Below are positions 31,342-42,149 of a DNA stretch of 64,000 bases, piece after piece. This stretch comes from Closterium sp. Naga37s-1 (Eukaryota > Streptophyta > Zygnematophyceae > Desmidiales > Closteriaceae), in NCBI GenBank assembly GCA_947471745.1, contig CANJKZ010000170.1, positions 1,054,001-1,118,000 on the forward strand, in the 5' to 3' direction. A program made the translations under genes and the position numbers. The notes under the pieces are model-generated. The model was not told where the DNA came from. It was given only the letters and a program-made list of their open reading frames with translations, and made no database searches. How positions within the stretch are numbered: position 1 is the first letter of the stretch; each line of letters starts with the position of its first letter.

Positions 31342-32085
31342 GGCGGCGAGCAGGTCACAAGGGGCGGCTAGCAGGCTGCAAGAGGCGGCACAGGGGCTGC
31401 AAGGGGCGGCGCACGGGCGGCAAGAGGCGGAGCGTGGGTTGCAATAGGGGTAGTGCGCGGGCTGAAAGAGTTGCTGGCAGGCCGCAAGCAGGCGGCGCGC
31501 TGGCTGTAGGGGCGGTGGTCGGGCCGGGGCCTAGGGGCGACGGGCGAGCCGGGGCCTAGGGGTCGACGAGGGGCCGGGGCCTAGGGGTCGACGGGCAGGC
31601 CGGGTGTAGGGGTCGACTTGGTGGGCCGGGGCCTAGGGGTCGACGGGTCGTGCCGGGCGTAGGGGTCGACGAGGGGCTGGGGCGTAGGGGTCAATGGGGG
31701 GCCGGGGCCTAGGGGTCGACGGGCGGGCTGGGCGTAGGGGTCGACGTGGGGGCCGGGGCCTAGGGGTCGACGGGTCGCGCCGGGCGTAGGGGTCGACGGG
31801 GGGGCCGGGGCCTAGGGGTCGGCGGGCGGGCCGGGCAGAGGGGTCGACGGGTCGCGCCGGGGCCTAGGGGCGACGGGCGGGCCGGGGCCTAGGGGTCGAC
31901 GGGCAGGCCTGGCCTAGGTGTCGACGGGGGGCTGGGGCCTAGGGGTCGACGGGTCGCACTGGGGCATAGGGGTCGACGGGCGCGCGGGGCCTAGGGGCAA
32001 CGGGCGGGCCTGGGCCTAGGGTCAACGGGGCGCGCTGGGCAGTAGGGGCAGCACGAGGGCTGCAGAGGGCGGCTAGCGGGGCAGC
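31342..32085 (-). repeat. GC-rich minisatellite leader of copia B
   Basis: Units such as GGGGCCTAGGGGTCGACGGG repeated over about 500 bp (31520-32040), preceded by a GGGGCGGC-rich part. It continues 17281-17339 across the insertion of A. Confidence 0.9.
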
Positions 32086-32090
32086 GCTGT

Positions 32091-32137
32091 GGTGGGCCCA
32101 AAAAAATGGTCCTAACGAAGGACCTGCTCTGAAACCA
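32091..32137 (-). promoter_or_regulatory. PBS and leader palindrome of copia B
   Basis: On the minus strand TGGTTTCAGAGC (32137-32126) and GGGCCCACC (32099-32091). Confidence 0.86.
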
Positions 32138-32269
32138 TGTCAGGAGAATGAACGAGAATGAATGCATTGAACAGAAGTTGGGTACAAGTACTATCCCTAA
32201 TTGGGTTGTACCCCTTATGGGCTACCCCATTATAGCCCACACAAATGTAAGCACTATAATGTTCTGACA
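32138..32269 (-). repeat. 5' LTR of copia B
   Basis: 132 bp, TGTCAGGAGA to GTTCTGACA. Its internal sequence is closest to the right LTR of element D (both have ATTGAACAGAAG). It abuts gypsy H at 32270. Confidence 0.88.
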
Positions 32270-34496
32270 ATTCCCCGCGCCGACGAACTAATAGATCAAC
32301 TTCGAACAGCACGGGTCTTTTCGAAAATAGTTTTACGGGGAGGTTACCACCAGATTCGAGTCGAACCATCGGATTGCGCCAAGACGACATTTCAAACTAG
32401 GTACAGGTCATTCGAGTAAACCGTGATGCCATTCGGGCTGACCAACGCACCGGCGACATTTCATATGACCATGAACGAGGTGTTTAGGCCGCTCTTAGAT
32501 GAATGCATGATCATTTACCTCGACGACATCCTCATCTACAGTCGTGATAAGCAGCAGCACTTAGCAGATCTGGAAGTAGTGTTTAAAGTTTTAGACGAGC
32601 ACAGACTACTGACCAAGGGTTCCAAGTGCGAGTTCTTCCAGGATATGATAGATTTTTTTGGGCATGTTATTTTGGAGGCTGGAGTTGAGATCGACCCAAA
32701 GAAGCTGGACACGGTTAAAGCGTGGCACCCCCCGACGAACATCACGGACCTGCACAGTTTTTTTGGGTTCGTTAATTATGTGCGTCGGTTCGTCCCCGAC
32801 ATGGCATGCTTAACTGCCTCGCTGACAGATTTACTGCGGAAGGGGGTCGTTTTTATGTGGGGGGAGAAAGAGCATGCTGCCTTCTCTGCCCTTAAAAATG
32901 TTATCTGTTCACCGCCCGTACTGCGCATCGCCATTGGAGCCGTAATGCTACAGGATTTCGGCAACAGTTTACAACCCATCGCATACGAGTCACGAAAACA
33001 GCATCTGTCCGAGAAGAATTACCCAATAAACGACCGCGAAATGCTCGCGATCGTGCATGCATTCAAAGTGTGGCGCTGTTACTTGACCGACGCGGACGTG
33101 ACAGTACGGACAGACCACAAATCACTACTGTACCTATGCGCACAACCCCACCTCAACCCACGACAGATCCGCTGGCTCGATTTCCTCGAGTCAAATTTCC
33201 ACTATACGGTCACCTAAAAAAAGGGGCATCGAACATTGCCGTCGCACTTACCCGCCCCACTGCCCAAATCCACGCCAGACTACTCACCCAGACCAACCCG
33301 CTATTAACAGGACTATTTACCCACGGCTATCAAACCGACCCGTTCTTCACTGGTGGAAATTCGCAGCGGTTCGCATCAGCAAAGGGGGTTTATTACGTAA
33401 AAGCCGGCACCGACCGCATCTGGGTACCAGGCTACACTTTGCTAAGGGAACTATTACTACCGGAGGCACACAACGGGGTTACCTCAAGACATTTTGGAGT
33501 AGACAAAACACGGCAGCAGCTGCAGTGGTATAACTACTGGCCCGAAATGTTGACCGTCGTGCAACAACTTGTGGCATCGTATCCCACCTGCCAACTCATG
33601 AAGTCATCATGGAAACGACCGGCAGGGCAGTTGCAGTTGATACCACCCCCAGAGTGTGCTTGGCAGCAGGTGACGATGGACTTCGTCACAGGGTTACCAG
33701 CTGGATCAAGTGGGAACGACGCGATCCTGGTTGCCGTCAATTAGCTGATGAAAATGGCACATTTCGTAGCCTGCAAAAAATCAATCACAGCCGAAGAAAC
33801 AGCCCGCCTCTTCATCTCCACCGTCGTTCGACTACACGGGATACCAGCATCGATCATCAGCGACCGCGATACGAAGTTCACCAGCAACTTTTGGCGGAAC
33901 CTGCGGCAGCAGTTTGGCACATGACTACAGTTCAGTTCTTCATACCATCCCGAGACCAACGGACAGACAGAATGGACAAACCAGACCATGGAGCAACTCA
34001 TCCGAGCCACGTGCGACGACCTGACCACTTGGGAACAACAACTGCCACTCATCGAGTTTGCGTACAACAATTCGCCATCCGCCACGACCCAACAGTCACC
34101 GTTTTACCTGAACTACGGACAAGACCCCTCAGTACCGATGACTCTGAATCCTGAAAATTTGGTGCCATGCGCACAACAGTTCGCAGAAATTTTACAAGCA
34201 GCACGGACCCGAGCAACAGACATAATAAAAAAATTGAACATCATCGCTAAGCGTAACGCCGACCGCCACCGCCGACCCGTCACTTGCCAGCCCGACAACC
34301 TTGTGCTACTCGATACTCAAAACCTCCGCCTGCCCATCACCCCAAAACTCCGCCCCCGATATTGTGGGCCATTTCGCATCAGCCACATGATCACACCCGT
34401 CACCGCCCACCTCCTCCTCCCTGCTGACTGGTACGTCAGCCCGTCATTCCACGTCAGCCTGCTTCGCCCATACGTGCCACCCACCAGCCAACTGCC
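32270..34496 (+). pseudogene. Gypsy H RT-RNase H-integrase
   Basis: RT has YLDDILIYS (about 32515-32545). Breaks: TAA at about 32420 in the SFE/TVMPFG region; a deletion near 32930 that removes the segment with the first RNase H Asp (TDAS in element G); a one-base loss near 33218 after FHYTVT; TAG at 33742; TGA at 33922. The integrase zinc region reads YPTCQ where G has CPTCQ, so a zinc-binding Cys is lost. The catalytic blocks TMDFVTGLP, SDRDTKF and HPETNGQT are still visible. The frame continues through the GPY/F-like region (RPRYCGPFRI) to the insertion of E2. Confidence 0.87.
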
Positions 34497-34717
34497 TGTT
34501 AGAATAGTAGCTACAGTGAGGGTACGAACCATGCTAGGGTTCAATGTCGAGAGAGTTTGAGAAGGAGGAAAATGTCGAGAAAGAATGCTTCAGTAAAGGG
34601 CCAAAGGCCCAAATTATACAAGAGACAAATAAGGAGGGGGTGCACCACAAGCAGGACAGTCATATAACTACACTTCAACTAGAACTACATGCAGTTATAC
34701 ATAAATATATTCTGACA
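34497..34717 (-). repeat. 3' LTR of E2
   Basis: 221 bp, TGTTAGAATAG to ATTCTGACA; followed by CACCCCCTAGCTGCATGCAG. Confidence 0.9.
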
Positions 34718-34723
34718 CACCCC

Positions 34724-35083
34724 CTAGCTGCATGCAGGAATAGCCATGTGCATAACATCCCCTGAAGGGGTACACCAGGCGCAGTGGAGGAAGGAGAGGG
34801 CAAGAGAAGAGGAGGAGGGACCATGAGAGGAGAGGAGGTGGTGGGTGGCGGCTGAATCTGCTGGCACACGGGCAACTGGAGCAACTGGCACACTAGCAAA
34901 TGGAGCAACTGGCACACGGGCAATTGGAGTAACTGGCTCCGCGGCTAAGCGAGCGGCAGGAGCAACTGACTCACGGGCTACAGGAGCAATGGGCTCACGG
35001 GCAACTGGCGCAACGGTCTCACGGGCGACTAGAGCTGCTGGCTTCACTGCGCCCACCCCCCTACAACTTTCCCCATTCCCCAA
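34724..35083 (-). CDS. Small Ala/Pro/Val repeat frame in E2
   Basis: A 119-codon frame on the sense strand of E2 built from degenerate eight-residue units of the type VAPVARES, ending near the 3' LTR. Element E3 carries a related piece (AAEPITPVVRR in a minus-strand frame, 49679-49425). It may be a real small peptide, but equally a frame left open by a 24-bp repeat. No known domain. Confidence 0.25.
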   Translation of the reverse strand: MGNGESCRGVGAVKPAALVARETVAPVAREPIAPVARESVAPAARLAAEPVTPIARVPVAPFASVPVAPVARVPADSAATHHLLSSHGPSSSSLALSFLHCAWCTPSGDVMHMAIPACS

Positions 35084-35219
35084 AACCTCCTTGTCACACC
35101 CCTCAACATCCCTACTGCCACTCCTTCAACTCCCCCACACCCTCCCCCCCCCTCCCCCACAGCGGCATGTGCAGCAGTGGGAGAGAGAGGAGGAGAGGTG
35201 GCAGCAGTTCACTCACACC

Positions 35220-35610
35220 CGCCACCACCATACCCTCCCCCCACTGCTGTACCCGCAGCAAGGGGATGGAGGAGAAGGGGGGGGGGGGGGGGGCGGGGGG
35301 GCTGGTGCTGCAGATCCCCTCCCCCCCACTGCCGCATCCGCAGCAGGGGGATGGAGGAGAAGGGGGGGGCGGGGGGGGGATGGTACTGCAGATCCCTTCC
35401 CACCACCCCCATACCCCCCCCCCCCCCACTGCTGCACCCGCAGCAGGGGAATGGAGGAGAAAGGGGGGGGCTGGGGGGGGGGGGGGGGGGGCTGGTGCTG
35501 CAGATCCATTCTGGCCAACCCCTTACCCTCCAATAGCCCACCACCCCCATACCCCCCCCCCCACTACTGCACCCGCAGCAGGGGGATGGAGGAGAAGGGG
35601 GGGGGCGGAG
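35220..35610 (-). repeat. G-rich tandem repeat of E2, about 90-bp unit
   Basis: Four to five copies of a unit with GGGGGATGGAGGAGAAGGGG and GCTGCACCCGCAGCAG, including G runs of up to about 18. Strong G-quadruplex potential on the plus strand. Confidence 0.85.
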
Positions 35611-35639
35611 GGGCGTCAGTCGCGGGCGTAGAGGCGTTG

Positions 35640-36240
35640 GGCCGGGGTGCGTGGGCTAGGGGCGACGGGCTGGGCTAGGAGCGACGGGCCTACGGGCCGT
35701 GCTAGGGGCGACGGGCCGGCCTAGGGGCGACGGGCCTAGGGGCGACGGGCCGTGGCGATAGGCCTAGGGGCGACGGGCCGGGGCGACGGGCCGAGGGGCA
35801 ATGGGCGACGAGCGACGGGCCGGGGCCGGGGCCTAGGGTTGACGAGCCGAGGGGCGACGGGCTAGGGGCCGGGGCCTAGGGGCGTCGAGCGACGGGGCCG
35901 GGCCTAGGGGAGCGACAGGTGATGGGGCCGGGCCTAGGGGAGCGACAGGCGACGGGGCCGACGGGCCTAGGGGCGGCGGGCGCGAGCGACGGGCCGGGGG
36001 CCGGAGTCTAGGGGCGACGGGCGTAGGGGCGACGTGCGACGGGCGACGGGCGACGGGCCGGGAGCGGGGCCTAGGGGCTTCGGGCGCGAGCGACGGGCTG
36101 GGGGCCGGAGCCTAGGGGGCAATGCGCGACGGGCGACGGGCCGGAACCGGAGCCTAGGGGCGTCGGGGCCGAGGGGCGACGGGCCTAGGGGCGACGGGGC
36201 CGGGGCCTAGGGGCGACGGGCACGAGCGACGGGCCGGGGC
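35640..36240 (-). repeat. GC-rich minisatellite leader of E2
   Basis: GGGGCGACGGGCCGGGGCC units, similar in kind and position to the leaders of copia A, B and C. Confidence 0.88.
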
Positions 36241-36289
36241 CTAATGTCGAGAGAAGGGCCACATGAGGGTGGCGCATAGGGCAGCAGGT

Positions 36290-36376
36290 GGTGGGCCCAA
36301 AGAGGAAGCGGTCTAGGAAGGACCGGCTCTTAATACCATATTAGAATAGTAGCTATAGTGACCTGCTCTGAAACCA
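36290..36376 (-). promoter_or_regulatory. Two tandem primer-binding sites and leader palindrome of E2
   Basis: On the minus strand TGGTTTCAGAGC (36376-36365) abuts the 5' LTR. A second site, TGGTATTAAGAGC (36338-36326), follows after a 22-bp copy of the LTR edge (36360-36339, CACTATAGCTACTATTCTAA). GGGCCCACC lies at 36298-36290. Confidence 0.8.
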
Positions 36377-36594
36377 TGTTAGAATAGTAGCTGTAGTGAG
36401 GGTAGGAACAATGCTAGGGTTCAATGTCGAGAGAGTTTGAGGAGGAAAATGTCGAGAAAGAATGTTTCACTAAAGGGCCAAAGGCCCAAGTTATACAAGA
36501 GACAAATAAGGAGGGGGTGCACCACAAGCAGGCCAGTGATATAACTACACTACAGCTAGAACTACATGCAGTTATACAGAAATATATTCTGACA
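36377..36594 (-). repeat. 5' LTR of E2
   Basis: 218 bp, TGTTAGAATAG to ATTCTGACA; contains a 3-bp deletion relative to the other copy. Confidence 0.9.
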
Positions 36595-36599
36595 CTGCC

Positions 36600-36840
36600 T
36601 CGCAATCGCCCCGCCAGCATGACACGACCGCCGACCGAACCAATCATCACGCCCGAAAAAATACTGAGCCACCGAGTACGTGACCCATGGGGAGCCCGCA
36701 TGATCGAATTCCTGATCCGCTGGAAAGATTGCACGCCCACCGAAGACAACTGGGTTCCCCAGGATAGAATTGAGAATCACCCTGTCCTCACTGAGTATCT
36801 GCGCAGTCAATATTTCCGAGATGTACATGCACTCTCGTAA
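36600..36840 (+). pseudogene. Gypsy H integrase C-terminal chromodomain
   Basis: Continues the polyprotein after E2: PPTEPIITPEKILSHRVRD, then the chromodomain core with EFLIRWKDCTPTEDNWVP and a TAA at 36838. Chromodomains at this position target chromoviral insertion to particular chromatin. Confidence 0.85.
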
Positions 36841-36852
36841 AGAGGGCCTCCT

Positions 36853-36867
36853 TGGGGAGGGGGGTGG
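36853..36867 (+). promoter_or_regulatory. Polypurine tract of gypsy H
   Basis: GGGGAGGGGGGTGG directly before the 3' LTR start TGTAAGGAAAA; the plus-strand priming site. Confidence 0.8.
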
Positions 36868-37257
36868 TGTAAGGAAAATTCATTTTCCTTACTTCGCGCC
36901 CCTGCTTACCACGTACAAGACCATTCCCGCCATTGGCACCCAAACAGTGAAACGTTACCCGCTCGCGACACTCGCCCCGACTACGACTCCCGCCATGGTT
37001 CACGACGCGACCCAACCTCACGGTTCGGTTGGCAACCCGCGCTCCGGACCTCCGCCTCGACATATCCCAACCTCGGCGCTAAGCTCGTATCGCACCCCAA
37101 TTCCTCGCGTTACCGCTACCACTCTAGTTCGCTATATATTATCCGCGCATGCCTTTGCTCATTGTATTGTTTTGCTTCGATAGTGCAATTCTCGCTCACT
37201 CGCTCGATTGCACCTGTAACACCTTTCTCAATGAACTGTTTTGCTTCGATATTGCAA

Positions 37258-37388
37258 TGTCGGAATGGTGAAGGAATGAATGACTGAACTAGCAAGGAGG
37301 TGGGTACAAGTAGGAAACCTACAAGTATTGTACCTTGTATGAACTACCCCACTACAGCCTAGATAGACTATAGCATATAAGTTTGACA
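37258..37388 (-). repeat. 3' LTR of copia F
   Basis: 131 bp, TGTCGGAATG to GTTTGACA; stem GGTACAA (37303-37309) / TTGTACC (37328-37334). Confidence 0.92.
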
Positions 37389-37615
37389 CACCCCCATAGG
37401 CAAAGTGGGGGAGAACAAGAGGTCAAAAGACTGGTCAAGAAAGACAAAGCAAGCTCAGGGTGGATCACGACGTCACCACACATTCTGAGCACAAGCAAAT
37501 GGCCACAAGGCCAGTTCACATGCAGAGCTATATAAAGGAGAACAAACAATACAGTGAACACAACCTAGCAAGTTCACATGCAGGTATAGATATAGAGATC
37601 ACAGTACAAGCAAAG

Positions 37616-40600
37616 TCAAGAGGTAAGCAAGTGAGGTACAGTAGGTACAAGGCCTAGAACAGTACAGAAGCGCTGATGATCACAAGGCTGAAGTGCCTCG
37701 GTGAAAACATCTGCAGTGTTGGCCCAAGAGGCCACGTAAGCAAGACGAAGCTGACCACGCTGCTGCAACTCTCGAGCAAGGAAGTAGCGCAGAGCAATGT
37801 GCTTCGTTCTGTGCTCCAGTCTGTGCTCCTGGCACAAGGCAAGCATTGCCTTGTTGTCGACGTACAGAACTAGAGGAGAACGAGGCGCCTCTCCCAAGTC
37901 GGTCAGCAGGTAGGTGAGCCAGCGTAACTCCTGTGCAGCCATGGCCCCAGCGTAGATCTCAGCCTCACAACTGGAGCTGAGAACCGAAGACGAGCGTGTA
38001 GACCGCCAAGAGACAGAACCGGAGCCAAGGCTGAAGGTGTAACCCTGTGACGACCGCTGCGTAGCCAAGTCGTCAACCCAGGAAGCGTCTGCGTGACCAG
38101 TGAGGACAACTCGAGCCCGTCCTCCAAGCACGAGCCCCATGCCTGACGTACTGCACAAGTAGTGCAACACCCTCTTCGCAGCATCCCAGTGCACGTTTCA
38201 GTGCCTACCAGGAGCCACGTAGCGAGCCAGAAGGCTGAGAGGGTAAGCGAGGTCATGAGGCAGCCCACAAGCTCTAGATACGGGCCACTCGGCTCTACGG
38301 ACTCGTCCGAAGGTGGAGCTGAGAGCGAGTGACCGGTAGGCAGAGGAGTAGACAGTGGCGAGGAGTACGTGAAGCCGAATCGCTGAAGGACCTGCTGCAC
38401 CATGTGTGAATGAGTCAAGGTAATGGTGCACTGTGCTCTGTCCCGGGTGATCCGTAAGCCAAGATAGCTTGTCAGCTCACCCAGGTCTGTGCACGTGTGT
38501 CTCTTCTGCAGCTCCGACTTCACGTGGGCGAGTGCCTCAGTGTCAGCAGTAGCAAAGACCAAGTCGTCTACGTACACGAGAACGTAGAACGGCGGCAGAG
38601 TGGCGTCAGTGCGTAGAAACAGCGACGGGTCAGCAGTGGAAGGAGAAAAACCAAGAGCAGCAAGAGTCGTCCTTAGTGTGTCGTGCCACTCACGGGGTGC
38701 CTGGCGGAGACTGTAGACTGGCCGCCGGAGGCTCCACTGGGTACCAGCAGGAAACGACCCAGTGAAGCCAGGTGGGCGGCGCAGCCAGATCTCCTCGTGC
38801 AGGCTGCCCTGTAGGAAGGCTGTGCTGAAGTCAAGCGAGTGTAGCTCGTAGTCACGCTGAGCGGCGACGTGCAGCAGCACCCGAAGAGTGGTCATCTTCG
38901 AGGTAGGAGAGAAGGTCTGGAAGAAGTCAACTCCCTGTCGCTGACTGAAGCCTCGTGCAACGTAACGCGCCTTGAAGACAGGCGGAGAACCCGGCGGCCC
39001 CTTCACCCTGAAAATCCACATGCCACTTACCATGTTCGCCCCGGGCGGAGGAACCTCGTCAACGTAGGTGTCTGTGGACTTCCAGGATGCCATCTCGGCA
39101 TCCATGGCTGCCTGCCACTGAGAGGAGTAAGGACCCTCTATCGCCTCTGCGTAAGAGCGCGGGGTCGGGATGTCTGGTGCATCCGGGTCTCCCTCAGGGG
39201 CAAGCAGCATGGACACGAGATGAGGTAAAGCAGCGGCAAAGCACTCAAACTCCTCTTGTCTGTCCTCAAGGACGTCCGTGCCAAGAGCACACACCCTCGA
39301 CAGACGGAGGACAGACAGACGCAGAATCGAACTCAGCAACAAGACTAGCGGCGTAGTCTAGACGACAGTGAGCAGCAAAGGCGACAAGCTCAGCAACCAA
39401 GGCAGACGCAGCAGTGGACTCAAAGGAAGGGTCAGTGACAACAGTGGCCAGGAGACGCGTGACAGTAGGACTAGCAGCACGAAGGGAGTCAGACTCCAGG
39501 TCAGTAATTGCAGGAAGAGAGGACGCAGGAGGAGACGGCAGAGGGACACGCTGTGGAGCAGTGGAAGGACGCAGAGTCATAGAGTGAGTGCCGGGGACAT
39601 GAGGAGGACGCTGACGCGGAACACGACTACCAGTGCGCACAGGGCTAACAGGCGACTCAGGACGAGACTCAGGCGACGCAGGACGAGACTCAGGCTCACG
39701 ACGCTCCGTAAGACCTCTAGTCGGTCCAGAGTAAGGAGAAGGACCATGCAGTGGAGAGGCTGACTGTAACTGCGACGGTGACTGGACAGGCGATGGACTC
39801 AGTAAAGGAGGAGTAGGACCAGTAGAAGGCGGGAGACCAAGAACCTGCTGAAGGAGTGGAACGTAGTACGGCCGCGGCCGCGCAGCGCCTCCAGAAACAG
39901 CAGAGAAAGCACCAGCACCCTCAGCTCCAGGGTCTCCAGCTACAACTCCCACAGCACCACCAGCTCCAGCACCTCCAACAGCTCCAGCTCCAGCAGCACC
40001 TCCAGTAGCAACAGCTCCAGCACCTACAGCTCCAACTCCTGCAGCACCACCAGCCCCAGCAGCTCCAGTACCTCCAGGACGAGCACCTCTGGGACCAGCT
40101 GCTCCAGCACCTCCAGCAGCTCCAACACCAGCAGGACCTCCAACAGTGCCAGTACCTCCAGGACCAGCTGCTCCAGCAGCTCCAGCACCAGCAGCACCTC
40201 CAGCAGCTCCAGAAGTACCTCCAGCAGCTGCAGCACCAGCTGCACCTCCAGCAACTCCAGCTCCAGGAGCACCTCCAGCAGCTCCAGCACCAGCAGCACC
40301 TCTAGCAGCTCCAGCTCCAGCAGTAGGCCGAGTAGCTCCAGGAGCACGGCGACAGCGCCGAGCATACCACTAACGGAGCCGCTGCGGAGAGAGGGGCTCC
40401 CGCCGTGACGGGACACCCGGAGGACCTCCAGACTCAGCACGCTCAGGCTCAGCACCCCCAGGCTCAGCACCCCCAGACTCAGCACCCCCAGGCTCAGCAC
40501 CCCCATTCTCCACACGCTCAGGCTCAGCACCCCCAGGCTCCGCACCCTCAGACTCAGCAACCTCCGACTCAGCACCCCCAGGCCCCGCACCCGCAGGCTC

Positions 40601-42081
40601 AGCACCCCTAGCAGCACCAGAGTCGACAGCTACCTCGACAGGCTCGACAGGGTCTACCTGGGACACACCTGAGGGGGCAGGACCCTGAGGGGTGAGGGGG
40701 TCTACCGGAGGAGCACCTGGTGCTAGGAAGAGTGGCGAGGGGGGGAGAGAGGCAGTGCGGTAGGGAAAGAGACGGTAGTAAGATACCGACTCGTCAAACG
40801 TGACGTCCTGAGAGGACAGAACACGACGCGAGGTGGGGTGGTAAAACTGCCACCCAGGTGCGTCAGGGGGGAAGCCAAGGAAGACGCAGGGAACGGCACG
40901 GGAGGACAGCTTGTCCGCGGAAGTATCGTGGACAAAAGCTCGAGATCCCCAGACACGGAACACAGACGCATCGCCAACCTTCCCCGTCCACCGCAGAGTA
41001 GGTGTGGTCTCCGGCAAGGAGACACGAGGCTGAAGGTTGATCTGATGCGCAGCGTACTGAACCGCGAACGGCCACAGAAAATGGGGAGCAGCCGCTTGGA
41101 TCATGGACGTACGAGCGACGTCCATGACCATGCCAATGCGGCGCTCAGCAATCCCATTTTGCTGTGGGGAGGCCGGAAGCGTGAACGTCTGGCGGATGCC
41201 TTCCACACGACAGAAGGCCCTCAGAAGGTCGGAGGAAAACTCACCACCTCTGTCTGAGTGCAGACGTAGAACAGGAAGGTCCGAGCCGAAACTCTCGCTG
41301 AGTTGGCGACGGGCACCGCGGATCCAGTCGATCAACACCTCAGTGACCTCACCCTTGCGGCGCAAGGGGAAGACTGTGGTGTAACGCGAGTAGTCGTCAA
41401 CGACCAGCAGGAAGTAACGCTCGTGACCCTGTCCACGGACGCGGGCTGGGCCCCACACGTCCGTGTGAAGAGTCTGCAGGGGAGCCTCAGTCGGAGGGAA
41501 CTCGGAGGAGTGAGGAGTGGCGCACTGCCGGCCCTCGAGACAAGGAACACAGGTAGGGGCAGGCCCCGGAGGAAGGGGAGGGAGGGACCGGGGGAGACCA
41601 GAGATAAGGGTACGGGAGGCCATACCTCGAAGACGAGGCAGGGAGGGGTGACCAAGACGGTGGTGCCAAAGGAGAGTGTCGTGTGACAGAGGACGACACG
41701 AGTAGGGGGCCGACAACGGACTAGACCTGGGCGCGGCACAAAACACCTGACCAGACGTGGATACCTGACCAGACGCAGTACCCGGAGGAGACGCAGTAGT
41801 CATTGTGTACAGACTCGACCCAGGCCGACGGGTGAACGTGGCCAGGTGGCGGCCCGTCCGAGAGCAAGTGCAGTGGGTCACACGCTGACCTCCAGGGGTG
41901 AACTGGTCAACCCACGCGTCCTGGAGGTCAGCTCCACTCACCAAGTTCGTAGAGAACGAGGGGAGGTGGAGTCCCGACAGCAAGCCCGACGGGGCCGCAG
42001 GACACGGTAGAACCGTGGAGGAGTGCGCAAAGACTGGGCCCCCAGAGGGGTCAGCCAGGTAAGAACAGTAGGGCTAGCCAT
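37616..42081 (-). pseudogene. Copia F polyprotein, gag-deleted
   Basis: The gag start survives at 42081 (MASPTVLT), but after about eight codons the sequence jumps to the protease C-terminal region, out of frame. From 41983 a single frame encodes the end of protease, integrase (WHHRLGHPSLPRLRG, HTDVWGP, LHSDRGGEF, SPQQNGIAERR) and a decapeptide linker, ending at a TAG near 40370 where relatives read Glu. Gly/Ala linker repeats follow. RT has YVDDL near 38560-38575 and is otherwise open (39342-38270). A deletion near 38265 just after LELVGCLM shifts the frame into RNase H (38194-37616), which ends normally. The integrase catalytic residues are intact. Confidence 0.88.
40050..40350 (-). repeat. 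Coding Gly/Ala minisatellite in the F linker
   Basis: GGTGCTGGAGCTGCTGGAG-type units (read on the minus strand), the region between integrase and RT. The same linker in J spans 61095-61430. Confidence 0.8.
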
Positions 42082-42149
42082 AGCGGCAGTAGCAGTAGGA
42101 GCAGCAGTAGCAGCGGTGGCAGCAGAAGCAGCAGTAGTAGCAGGAGCAG

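Larger units (their letters stand above)
14554..32269 (-). mobile_element. Copia element B, 3' half lost, split by element A
   Basis: Minus-strand copia of the A/C/D family. Its 5' LTR is at 32138-32269, its PBS and minisatellite leader at 31337-32137, and gag-PR-integrase at 17280-14554. Element A (17340-31336) is inserted in the leader between 17339 and 31337. RT, RNase H and the 3' LTR are absent: the left end is a junction with a foreign gag fragment. The 5' LTR abuts gypsy H at 32270, so B probably inserted into H, but the matching left boundary and target duplication are gone. Confidence 0.8.
34497..36594 (-). mobile_element. Non-autonomous LTR element E2 in gypsy H
   Basis: A 2.1-kb element with LTRs of about 220 bp (34497-34717 and 36377-36594) and target duplication CTGCC (34492-34496 and 36595-36599). 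Orientation is minus, because the PBS lies left of the right LTR. The interior has no gag or pol, only G-rich and GC-rich tandem repeats and a short Ala/Pro/Val-rich frame. The LTRs differ at about a dozen sites, so it is older than E3 or E5. It shares short near-identical blocks with E3 (34930-34975) and E5 (34755-34785). Confidence 0.9.

Noticed and set aside
34724-35083. A captured host gene inside E2
   Set aside because: The frame is a degenerate 24-bp repeat with no recognisable domain; listed only as an uncertain small frame.
36339-36360. Possible separate solo LTR beside E2
   Set aside because: Only 22 bp of the LTR edge are present, so it is a local duplication next to the PBS.
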